Origin: Kitasatospora sp. NBC_00374
GTDB lineage: Bacteria; Actinomycetota; Actinomycetes; Streptomycetales; Streptomycetaceae
DNA length: 64,000 nt
Direction: 5' to 3'
Assembly (NCBI RefSeq): GCF_041434935.1
Contig: NZ_CP107964.1
Span: 6,679,001-6,743,000, forward strand
In this document: one piece after another, positions 26,864 through 34,214 of the stretch
How the letters are laid out: each line of letters begins with the position of its first letter
How positions within the stretch are numbered: position 1 is the first letter of the stretch
Program-made: the position numbers and the translations under genes
Notes under the pieces: model-generated
What the model was told of the DNA's origin: nothing
What the model saw: only the letters and a program-made list of their open reading frames with translations
The model's database searches: none

Positions 26864-26898
26864 TACGGCTGAACCGTATCGATAGAGTAGTCCTACTC
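26864..26898. promoter_or_regulatory. Two palindromes in the divergent GntR promoter region
   Basis: TACGG (26864-26868) faces CCGTA (26874-26878), and GAGTAG directly faces CTACTC (26885-26898) with two bases between. Both lie between the small-gene trio and the GntR gene, where an autoregulatory operator is expected. Confidence 0.45.
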
Positions 26899-26945
26899 GC
26901 GCTACCGTGTCATCCAGGTCAGACCGATGCAGTAGAGAGGACGCC

Positions 26946-27710
26946 GTGACGGAGACCCCGCCGTACCTCCGCATCGCGGACGAGCTGCGCGCCCGGATCG
27001 TCGACGGCGGCGTCGTCGCGGGCGAGCGACTCCCGTCGATCAGTGAACTGGCCGAGGAGTACGGCTACTCGGGCGGAGTAGCCCAGCGTGCCTACGGCAT
27101 CCTGATCGAGGAGAACCTCGTGGTCGCCCGGCCAGGCGCGGGATACTTCGTCCAGTCGCAGGAGGCGCCGAACGTCCTGTTGCGGCATCAGCGGGTCGGC
27201 CCGGGGCGGGGATCGCCCGTCAGGGCGATGCTGGCCGAGCAGGGCGTGGAGGCCACTCGGCGGACCGAGTCGGCGACCGCCAGGGCCGACGCGGCGATCG
27301 CCGCCCGGCTCGGGATCGCGGTCGGCGACCCGGTGGTGCACACCGGCTACGTCCACCTCGCGGACGGCGTGCCGGTGCAACTCTCGGACTCCTGGGAGCC
27401 GATGGCCGTCACCGGCAACAGTCTGATCGTCCTGCCGGAGGCCGGCCCGCACGGCGGCATCGGTGTGGCCGACCGGATGGCCGTCATCGGGATCGAGGTC
27501 GGGCTTCCGGTGGAGCGGGTGAGTGCCCGTCAGGCCACCCGTCAGGAGGCCCAGCGGCTGGGTGTCCAGCCGGGCGCGGTGGTGCTGGCCGTCGAGCGCA
27601 CCCACTACGACCGGGCGTCCGGCCGTCCGGTGGAGACGGCCGACATCGTGCTGCTCGGTTCCCGCTGGGTCGTGGAGTACGGCAGCCGGCCGCGGCCCGG
27701 CAACTCCTGA
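26946..27710 (+). CDS. GntR family (HutC/UTRA) transcriptional regulator
   Basis: A 254-residue regulator. The N-terminal winged helix (about residues 4-72: YLRIADELRARIVDGGVVAGERLPSISELAEEYG in pieces) is followed by a UTRA ligand domain from about 90 (VRAMLAEQGVEATRRTESA, DGVPVQLSDSWEPM, ERVSARQATRQEAQRLGV, VLAVERTHYD). HutC-type regulators sense small molecules. The GTG at 26946 is preferred because GAGAGG lies five bases upstream; an earlier in-frame start at 26907 would add 13 residues with no family similarity. Divergent from three small genes, which it may control. Similar regulators act in Streptomyces integrative elements, but no integrase is present here. Confidence 0.85.
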   Translation: MTETPPYLRIADELRARIVDGGVVAGERLPSISELAEEYGYSGGVAQRAYGILIEENLVVARPGAGYFVQSQEAPNVLLRHQRVGPGRGSPVRAMLAEQGVEATRRTESATARADAAIAARLGIAVGDPVVHTGYVHLADGVPVQLSDSWEPMAVTGNSLIVLPEAGPHGGIGVADRMAVIGIEVGLPVERVSARQATRQEAQRLGVQPGAVVLAVERTHYDRASGRPVETADIVLLGSRWVVEYGSRPRPGNS

Positions 27711-27749
27711 GTCCCGTGCGCCCCCGACCCGGACTCGGGTCTCTCAATA

Positions 27750-27763
27750 GGGGAGCGCTCCCA
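27750..27763. promoter_or_regulatory. CebR box 1 (one mismatch)
   Basis: GGGGAGCGCTCCCA differs at one position from TGGGAGCGCTCCCA, the known binding site of the cellobiose-responsive LacI-family repressor CebR in Streptomyces. Confidence 0.7.
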
Positions 27764-27952
27764 TCTCCTTTCCGCATGCTTCACTTTCTGAACGCTGCTG
27801 CACCGCTTGACGATTGACTGCGTGCATGGCTTGATAAGCCATGAGCTCAGGACCCCGTCCGGGCTGCGGAAAGCTTGTCACGCCGCGGCCCGGGCGAAGC
27901 GTCAGTCCTGCTCGTGCCCCGCCCGGTCGACGCCCGGTCGCACAGCCTGTCG

Positions 27953-27966
27953 TGGGAGCGCTCCCA
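27953..27966. promoter_or_regulatory. CebR box 2 (perfect)
   Basis: TGGGAGCGCTCCCA, identical to the established CebR operator, 87 bases before the cellulase start. Together with the upstream box it predicts induction of the cellulase by cello-oligosaccharides. Confidence 0.85.
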
Positions 27967-28053
27967 CGGCGGACGCGCCGCACGCACCACCCGGCCCAGC
28001 CCCCCACAGCTCAGCGCAGCCTGGATCCACCCCCACCCGAAAGGATCCCGTAC

Positions 28054-30033
28054 GTGCCATCCCACCTCCTGCGCGGTCTCCGTTCCGCGCTCGCCGTCAC
28101 CGCCCTCGCGGCCGCCGGCCTCGCCCCGGCCGCCGCTGCCGCACCGGCGGCCCAGGCCGCCCAGCTCGCCGCCCGCGTCGACAACCCGTACACGGGTGCC
28201 GGCGTCTACGTGAACCCCGAGTGGTCCGCCCGTGCGGCGGCCGAGCCCGGCGGCAGCGCCGTGGCTGACCAGCCGACGGCCGTCTGGCTGGACCGGATCG
28301 CCGCCATCCAGGGCGGGCCGGGCGCGATGGGTCTGCGGGCCCATCTCGACGCCGCCGTCACCCAGGCGGCCGGCCGGCCGTTCGTGGTGCAGCTGGTCAT
28401 CTACGACCTGCCGGGCCGCGACTGCGCCGCACTCGCCTCGAACGGCGAGCTCGGGCCGACGGAACTCCCGCGCTACAAGGCGGAGTTCATCGATCCGATC
28501 GCGGCGATCCTGGCCGACCCGGCCTACGCCGGTCTGCGGATCGTGAACACCATCGAGATCGACTCGCTGCCCAACCTGGTGACCAACGCGGGCGGCACGG
28601 CCACCGCCACCCCGCAGTGCGACACCATGAAGGCGAACGGCAACTACGTCAACGGTGTCGGCTACGCGCTCGGTAGGCTCGGCGCCGTCCCCAACGTGTA
28701 CAACTACATCGACGCGGGCCACCACGGCTGGCTCGGCTGGGACTCCAACCTGGATCCGGCGGTGCAACTGCTCCACCAGGCGGCCACCTCGGCGGGCAGC
28801 ACGGTCGCGGACGTCCAGGGTTTCGTGGTCAACACCGCCAACTACTCGGCGCTCAGGGAGCCGAACTTCACCATCGACGACTCCGTCAACGGGACGTCGG
28901 TGCGGCAGAGCAAGTGGGTCGACTGGAACCGCTACGTCGACGAGCTCGGCTACGCCCAGGCCTTCCGCCAGCGGGCGGTGGCGGCCGGCTTCGACGCCGG
29001 CGTCGGCATGCTGATCGACACGTCGCGCAACGGCTGGGGCGGTGCCGGCCGGCCCGCCGGGCCCGGCCCGAGGACCAGCGTGGACAGCTACGTCGAGGGC
29101 GGGCGGATCGACCGCCGGTTCCAGACGGGCAACTGGTGCAACCAGTCCGGCGCGGGCCTCGGTGAGCGGCCGGCCGCGTCCCCGCAGCCCGGGATCGACG
29201 CCTATGTCTGGGTGAAGCCGCCGGGCGAGTCGGACGGCGCCAGCTCCCGGATCGCCAACGACGAGGGCAAGGGCTTCGACCGGATGTGCGACCCGACGTA
29301 CACCGGCAACGCCCGCAACGGGAACCAGATGTCCGGCGCGCTGCCGAACTCCCCCCTGGCCGGGCACTGGTTCTCCGCCCAGTTCCAGGAGCTGGTCCGC
29401 AACGCCTACCCGCCGCTCGGCGGCGGCAGCGCGGACAGCACCGCGCCGAGCGTCCCGGCCGGGCTGCGCTCGACGGCGGTCACCGCCTCCGGAGTGTCGC
29501 TGGCCTGGACGGCCTCGACGGACAACGTCGGGGTGACGGCGTACGACGTCTACCGCGGCGGGGTGCTGGTGGGCTCGGCCTCGACCCCGGCGTACAGCGA
29601 CAGCGGGCTGAGCGCCGCCACCGCGTACAGCTACACCGTCCGGGCACGGGACGCCGCGGGCAACGCCTCGGCCCTCTCGGCGGCTCTCGCCGTCACCACC
29701 TCCGCGGGGGGCGGCGGAGGCGGCAGCGCGGGCTGCTCGGCGAGCTACGCCGTCAGCAGCGACTGGGGCGCGGGGTTCAACGCGAACGTCACCGTGACCA
29801 ACACCGGCACCACGGCCACCAAGTCCTGGCGGGTGACCTGGAGCTGGAGCGGGAACCAGCAGGTCACCAACCTCTGGAACGGCGGACTGAGCCAGAGCGG
29901 CCAGGCGGTCGCCGTGGTCGATGCCGGGTACAACGGTGCGATCGCACCGGGCGCCTCGGCCGGCTTCGGCTTCGGGGCGAGCTACTCCGGCGCCAACGCC
30001 GCCCCGGCGCTCACCTGCACGGCGACGAGCTGA
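28054..30033 (+). CDS. Secreted GH6 cellulase (cellobiohydrolase type) with FN3 and CBM2
   Basis: A 659-residue exported enzyme: signal peptide to about residue 36 (LRSALAVTALAAAGLAPAAAAA), GH6 catalytic domain to about 450, a fibronectin type III domain at about 468-550, a Gly-rich linker, and a family 2 carbohydrate-binding module at about 565-659 (CSASYAVSSDWGAGFNANVT). GH6 signatures include VIYDLPGRDCAALASNGE with the catalytic Asp, and YIDAGHHGWLGWDSN. It cleaves crystalline or soluble cellulose by inversion. The GTG start has AAGGA eight bases upstream. Two CebR palindromes in front indicate control by cellobiose or cellotriose. Confidence 0.93.
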   Translation: MPSHLLRGLRSALAVTALAAAGLAPAAAAAPAAQAAQLAARVDNPYTGAGVYVNPEWSARAAAEPGGSAVADQPTAVWLDRIAAIQGGPGAMGLRAHLDAAVTQAAGRPFVVQLVIYDLPGRDCAALASNGELGPTELPRYKAEFIDPIAAILADPAYAGLRIVNTIEIDSLPNLVTNAGGTATATPQCDTMKANGNYVNGVGYALGRLGAVPNVYNYIDAGHHGWLGWDSNLDPAVQLLHQAATSAGSTVADVQGFVVNTANYSALREPNFTIDDSVNGTSVRQSKWVDWNRYVDELGYAQAFRQRAVAAGFDAGVGMLIDTSRNGWGGAGRPAGPGPRTSVDSYVEGGRIDRRFQTGNWCNQSGAGLGERPAASPQPGIDAYVWVKPPGESDGASSRIANDEGKGFDRMCDPTYTGNARNGNQMSGALPNSPLAGHWFSAQFQELVRNAYPPLGGGSADSTAPSVPAGLRSTAVTASGVSLAWTASTDNVGVTAYDVYRGGVLVGSASTPAYSDSGLSAATAYSYTVRARDAAGNASALSAALAVTTSAGGGGGGSAGCSASYAVSSDWGAGFNANVTVTNTGTTATKSWRVTWSWSGNQQVTNLWNGGLSQSGQAVAVVDAGYNGAIAPGASAGFGFGASYSGANAAPALTCTATS

Positions 30034-30104
30034 TCCACCGAACGGCGGCCCACCGACGGCCCGCCCGCCGGCTTCCGGTCGACCGGATGCCGCTCGCAAA
30101 ACGG

Positions 30105-30149
30105 CCGGCCCACCGACAACCGGCCCACCGACAGCCGGCCCACCGACAG
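30105..30149. repeat. 15-bp tandem repeat, three copies
   Basis: Three near-exact copies of CCGGCCCACCGACA plus A or G, in the gap between two convergent genes. Confidence 0.8.
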
Positions 30150-30152
30150 GAC

Positions 30153-30182
30153 GGCCCGGTCCCGCGACGGCGGGACCGGGCC
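30153..30182. terminator. Bidirectional terminator hairpin
   Basis: A perfect 13-bp stem (GGCCCGGTCCCGC and complement) with a GACG loop between the convergent cellulase and winged-helix genes. Confidence 0.8.
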
Positions 30183-30196
30183 CCCGCCGTCCCGTG

Positions 30197-31363
30197 TCAC
30201 GCCGAGAGCCGGCGCTCCAGCGGTGTGCGGAACCGGGGCGTGATCCTGGTCGCGCCGACCCAGGCGCTCAGCCGGGCCGCCTCCGCCCCGACGGCCGACT
30301 CGGCCTCCCGGCCCACGGGTTCGAGCAGCTGCCAGGTGATCTCGCCGTCGGGCCGCTGGGCCCAGCCGCCGACGATCCGGCCGTCGGACCACACCGTCGG
30401 GCCGATGTTGCCGGAACGGTCGAAGAGTTCGCCCTGGTGCTCGTCCGGCAGGAACCAGTGCCGGTACCGGGTGCCCATCGGGGCCGGGTCCAGGGCGGGC
30501 AGCAGCGCGACCCAGGGGGCGGGTTCGGTGACCGGCCCGGTGTCCTCGGGCAGGACGAAGCCCTCGCCCTCGGTGAGGCCGACCGGTACGGCGGCGCAGG
30601 CCGCGAGCGCGGCGCGGACCTCCCGCAGCCCCCAGCCGGTCCACCAGCGGAGGTCCTCGACGGTGGCGGGGCCGTAGGCGGCCAGCCACTGCCGGGCCAG
30701 TTCCGCCTGGGCCTCGGCGGCGGGCCGGTCCGGGTACGGCCGCTGGGTGGCCCAGTGGTGCTGGCCGCTGGTCCACCCGCCCACCGGGCGGCGGCGGACG
30801 ATCGACCCCTCCATCCCGAGCACTCGCAGCATCCGCGTCCCGATGGTCTGCCTCGCCTCGTACGGCTTGCCCGCCGAGACCGTGATCTCCTCGCGCAACC
30901 TGGGCACCAGCGCGCCGAGTTGCGAGCCGGTGGCCTGCCCGGCCCGCTCCAGCGCGGTGAGCGCCTCGCGTTCCGCTTCCGCGAGCCAGTCGGTGTCGAA
31001 GCCGCCCGTCGCCGCGAAGGCGGTGAACCCGATCCGTTCCTTGGCGGCGACCTTGACGGTGGTGGACGCCTGGACGGTGGATGCCAGCCCGGCCGGGACG
31101 ACGAACAGGGTGCGCCGCATGCCGTGCATCCGGACCAGCGTGGCGTCCTCGTACAGCGCCTTCTCGACGGCCGCCACGGGAGCCGGGTCGGCGAGGCGGG
31201 CGGCGGTGGACAGGAAGACCGAGGCCGGGTCGGACGCGTGCAGCGCGACGACCGCCCGGGTGACCTGCTCGGGCGTGGCGGCCCGGTGCTGCGGGGCCAG
31301 TAGCTGGCGTACGCCGAGGCGGGCGCGGCGCTGGGCGTCGTCGATGTGCGGGCGGGCGGTCAT
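30197..31363 (-). CDS. Winged-helix DNA-binding (HTH_42/AlkZ-like) protein
   Basis: A 388-residue soluble protein of the HTH_42 family, which includes the DNA glycosylases AlkZ and YcaQ. Family features: LGVRQLLAPQ at the N-terminus, LVRMHGMRRTLFVVP near 75-90, TIGTRMLRVLGMEGSIVR and DLRWWTGWG in the winged-helix regions, and WSDGRIVGGWAQRPDGEI near the C-terminus. AlkZ-type enzymes release bulky or crosslinked purine adducts; many family members are uncharacterised. The segment where the catalytic Gln-x-Gln is expected appears to read LHASDP, so activity of the AlkZ type is doubtful. Single gene with convergent terminator downstream. Confidence 0.78.
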   Translation of the reverse strand: MTARPHIDDAQRRARLGVRQLLAPQHRAATPEQVTRAVVALHASDPASVFLSTAARLADPAPVAAVEKALYEDATLVRMHGMRRTLFVVPAGLASTVQASTTVKVAAKERIGFTAFAATGGFDTDWLAEAEREALTALERAGQATGSQLGALVPRLREEITVSAGKPYEARQTIGTRMLRVLGMEGSIVRRRPVGGWTSGQHHWATQRPYPDRPAAEAQAELARQWLAAYGPATVEDLRWWTGWGLREVRAALAACAAVPVGLTEGEGFVLPEDTGPVTEPAPWVALLPALDPAPMGTRYRHWFLPDEHQGELFDRSGNIGPTVWSDGRIVGGWAQRPDGEITWQLLEPVGREAESAVGAEAARLSAWVGATRITPRFRTPLERRLSA

Positions 31364-31468
31364 CCGGTCCTCCGGGCGGGCCTGGGGCCGCTCTCTGCGG
31401 CCGGGCCATTGTCCGCCGCCCCACTGACATCCGGGGCCGGCCGGCCGGCCCGGCCCGCGCCGCCGGTG

Positions 31469-33235
31469 TCACGGTTCGGCCAGCGTGAAGGCGGAGTTGA
31501 CCAGCGCCACGTGGGTGAACGCCTGTGGGGTGTTGCCCAGTTGGCGTCCTGCGGCCGGGTCCCACTGCTCGGAGAGCAGCCCCAGGTCGTTGCCGAGGGC
31601 CACCACCCGGGTGAACAGCTCCCGGGCCTCGTCCCGCCGGCCGATCGCCGTCAGCGCGTCGGCCAGCCAGAACGAGCAGGCCAGGAAGGCGCCCTCGGTG
31701 CCGGGCATGCCGTCGGTGCCGTGGTCGGTGGAGTAGCGGCGGACGAATCCGCCGTGGTCGAGCTCGGTGCGTACGGCCTCGACGGTGCGGGCGACCCGGG
31801 GGTCGTCCGGGGGGAGGAAGCCGGTCTTCACGATGAACAGGGTGGCGGCATCCAACTGCTTGCCGCCGTAGTACTGGACGAAGACCCCGCGCCCGCGGTG
31901 GTAGCCGTTGGCGCAGACGTCCGCGTGCACCTGGTCGCGCATCGTCCGCCAGCGGTCGACCGGGGCCGGCAGGCCGGTGATCTCGGCCATCCGGACGGCG
32001 CGGTCGGCGGCGACCCAGGACATCACCTTGGAGTGGACGAAGTGCCTTCGCTCGCCGCGGACCTCCCAGAGCCCCTCGTCCGGGTCGGACCAGTGCCGTT
32101 CCAGGTAGCTCATCAGGCTGCGCAGCAGGCTCCAGACCTGGCGCTCCATCGGGATGCCGGCCAGCAGGGCGAGGTGCAGGGTGTCCACCACCTCGCCGTA
32201 GACGTCGAGTTGGAGCTGGTGCACGGCGGCGTTGCCGAACCGCACCGGGGTGGAGTCCCGGTACCCGGGCAGCCAGCTCGCCACCGTCTCCGGCAGGCCG
32301 CGCTCACCGGCGACGCCGTACACGGTCTGCAGGTCGCCGGGGTCGCCGGCGATCGCGCGCAGCAGCCACTTGCGCCAGGCGGCCGCCTCCTCGCGGAAGC
32401 CGCTGCGGAGCAGGGCCGACAGGGTCATGCTGGAGTCCCGCAGCCAGCAGAACCGGTAGTCCCAGTTGCGTTCGCCGCCGATCTCCTCGGGCAGGGACGC
32501 GGTGGGTGCCGCGACGATGCCGCCGGTGGGCTCGTACGCGAGGGCCTTGAGGGTGATCAGGGAGCGCAGGACGGCCTCCGGCCACTCGCCCTTGTAGCGG
32601 CAGTTGGACGCCCACTCGCGCCAGCCGGTGACCGTCCGGTCGAGCGCCCGCAGGGGGTCGGTGCGGGGGGCGTTGTGCAGGTGGGAGGGCTGCCAGGTGA
32701 GGACGAACGGCACCTGCTGGCCCTCCCGGACGGTGAACTCGGAGATGGTGGCGCCGTTGTGGCCGAAGGTGTGGACGCCGGGCGGCACCCGCAGCCAGGC
32801 GGAGTCGGGGCCGGCCACGGCGACCCGGTGGTGTTCGGTGCGCCGCACCCAGGGGGCGACCCGGCCGTGGTTGAACCGCAGGCGCAGGTCGGCCCGGACG
32901 GGGACGGTGCCGCGCAGTCCCTCGACGATCCGGATGAGCTGGGGGACGCGGTCGCGGTGCGGCATGAAGTCGGTGACCCGCAGGGCTCCATGGGGGGTCT
33001 CCCAGTCGCTCTCCAGGATCAGGGTGTCCGGTCGGTAGCGGCGGGCGGTGCATTGGCCGCCGCCGACCGGGGAGAGCCGCCAGGCGCCGTGCCGGGTGTC
33101 GCCCAGCAGTCCGGCGAAGCAGGCGGGGGAGTCGAAGCGGGGCAGGCAGAGCCAGTCGACCGAACCGTCCCTGCCGACCAGGGCGGCGGTCTGGAGGTCA
33201 CCGATGAGGGCGTAGTCCTCGATCTGTCCGGCCAT
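31469..33235 (-). CDS. Glycoside hydrolase family 15 protein (trehalase or glucoamylase type)
   Basis: A 588-residue cytosolic enzyme. The N-terminal beta-sandwich begins IEDYALIGDLQTAALVGRDG, the usual start of actinobacterial GH15 proteins. The (alpha/alpha)6 barrel shows RNWDYRFCWLRDSSMTL (catalytic Glu is expected later in the same barrel), WEVRGERRHFVHSKVMSW, and the C-terminal GTEGAFLACSFWLADAL and SEQWDP blocks. No signal peptide. Related mycobacterial enzymes are trehalases, others hydrolyse alpha-glucans, so the substrate is open. ATG at 33235 matches the family N-terminus; ATG at 33289 is an in-frame alternative. Divergent from the methyltransferase gene. Confidence 0.85.
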   Translation of the reverse strand: MAGQIEDYALIGDLQTAALVGRDGSVDWLCLPRFDSPACFAGLLGDTRHGAWRLSPVGGGQCTARRYRPDTLILESDWETPHGALRVTDFMPHRDRVPQLIRIVEGLRGTVPVRADLRLRFNHGRVAPWVRRTEHHRVAVAGPDSAWLRVPPGVHTFGHNGATISEFTVREGQQVPFVLTWQPSHLHNAPRTDPLRALDRTVTGWREWASNCRYKGEWPEAVLRSLITLKALAYEPTGGIVAAPTASLPEEIGGERNWDYRFCWLRDSSMTLSALLRSGFREEAAAWRKWLLRAIAGDPGDLQTVYGVAGERGLPETVASWLPGYRDSTPVRFGNAAVHQLQLDVYGEVVDTLHLALLAGIPMERQVWSLLRSLMSYLERHWSDPDEGLWEVRGERRHFVHSKVMSWVAADRAVRMAEITGLPAPVDRWRTMRDQVHADVCANGYHRGRGVFVQYYGGKQLDAATLFIVKTGFLPPDDPRVARTVEAVRTELDHGGFVRRYSTDHGTDGMPGTEGAFLACSFWLADALTAIGRRDEARELFTRVVALGNDLGLLSEQWDPAAGRQLGNTPQAFTHVALVNSAFTLAEP

Positions 33236-33342
33236 CGCGGATCCATTGTCCGTCGGGGACGGCGCGACGGCAGCGCCGACCTGTGACATGCGCCTGACGT
33301 GCGGAGTCCCGGGCGTGTCGACCGGCGGACCCGACTTGCCAA

Positions 33343-33366
33343 GAAGATCTGAAGATAGGAAGATCT
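33343..33366. repeat. Triple 8-bp repeat upstream of the methyltransferase gene
   Basis: GAAGATCT, GAAGATAG, GAAGATCT in succession, forming an AT-rich patch in the divergent promoter region. Contains two AGATCT palindromes 16 bases apart and may be an operator. Confidence 0.55.
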
Positions 33367-33407
33367 TTATGGCCTATTGTCTTTTCCTGACCGGAAGGGG
33401 TGCCGTG

Positions 33408-34214
33408 ATGCGGCAACCGAACTGGGTGCCCGCCGGAACGGATCTCGACAAGCCCAACGCGGCCCGGGTGTACGACTACTACCTGGGCGGCTCGCACAAC
33501 TTCGAGGCCGACCGCGAGATGGCCCGCAAGGCCGTGGAACTCTGGCCCGACCTGCCGCAGATCATGCGGGCCAACCGGGCCTTCCTGCGCCGCTCGGTCC
33601 ACGTCCTCGCCGAGCAGGGTTACACCCGGTTCCTGGACATCGGCTCCGGCATCCCGACCTTCGGCCCGGTGCACGAGGCCGCCCGCGCGGTCCGGCCCGA
33701 CGCCCGGGTGGTGTACGTCGACCTGGACCCGGTCGCGGTGGCGCACAGCCGGCTGATCCTCAAGGACGACGAGCTCAGCTCGGTCGTCGAGGCCGACCTG
33801 CGGGACGTCCCCGACCTGCTCTCCCGGCCCGAGGTGATCGAGCTGCTGGCGCCGGGCGAGCCGGTGGTGCTGCTGCTGGTCGCGGTCCTGCACTTCATCA
33901 AGGACGAGGACGAGCCCGAGAAGCTGATCGGCCGGCTCCGGGACGCGCTCCCGCCCGGGAGCGCCATGGTGCTCTCGCACGCGTCGCTGGAGGGCCGGCC
34001 GGACCAGGCGGGCGCGCACCAGGACCTCTACAAGCGGACCCCGACCCCGCTGACCATGCGGCCGCTGGAGCGGATCACCGGCTTCTTCGAGGGCTTCGAG
34101 GTGCTCGAACCGGGTGTGGTCTACCTTCCCGAGTGGCGCCCGGACCGGCCCGAGGCCGTCGGCGCCCACCCCGAGCGGATGACCGGTGTGGCCGGCGTCG
34201 GACGACTGCCGTGA
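33408..34214 (+). CDS. DUF574-type SAM-dependent methyltransferase
   Basis: A 268-residue protein of the Methyltransf_19/DUF574 family, abundant in streptomycetes. Typical marks: LDKPNAARVYDYYLGGSHNF at the N-terminus, FLDIGSGIPTFGPVHEAA as the SAM site, VVYVDLDPVAVAHS, and LLVAVLHFIKDEDEP. Substrates are unknown for nearly all members. ATG at 33408 is used; a GTG lies directly before it. GGAAGGGG provides the ribosome binding site. The stop overlaps the GTG start of the c-di-GMP enzyme (GTGA), so the two are translated together. Confidence 0.85.
   Translation: MRQPNWVPAGTDLDKPNAARVYDYYLGGSHNFEADREMARKAVELWPDLPQIMRANRAFLRRSVHVLAEQGYTRFLDIGSGIPTFGPVHEAARAVRPDARVVYVDLDPVAVAHSRLILKDDELSSVVEADLRDVPDLLSRPEVIELLAPGEPVVLLLVAVLHFIKDEDEPEKLIGRLRDALPPGSAMVLSHASLEGRPDQAGAHQDLYKRTPTPLTMRPLERITGFFEGFEVLEPGVVYLPEWRPDRPEAVGAHPERMTGVAGVGRLP

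Larger units (their letters stand above)
27711..28053. other. Regulatory region of the cellulase gene
   Basis: A 343-base non-coding stretch between the GntR gene and the GH6 gene. It contains two CebR-type palindromes and a possible -35-like TTGACG near 27807. No small gene is convincing. Confidence 0.6.

Noticed and set aside
25528-27710. Integrative element or prophage remnant
   Set aside because: No integrase, tRNA attachment site, replication or transfer gene; base composition matches the surroundings.
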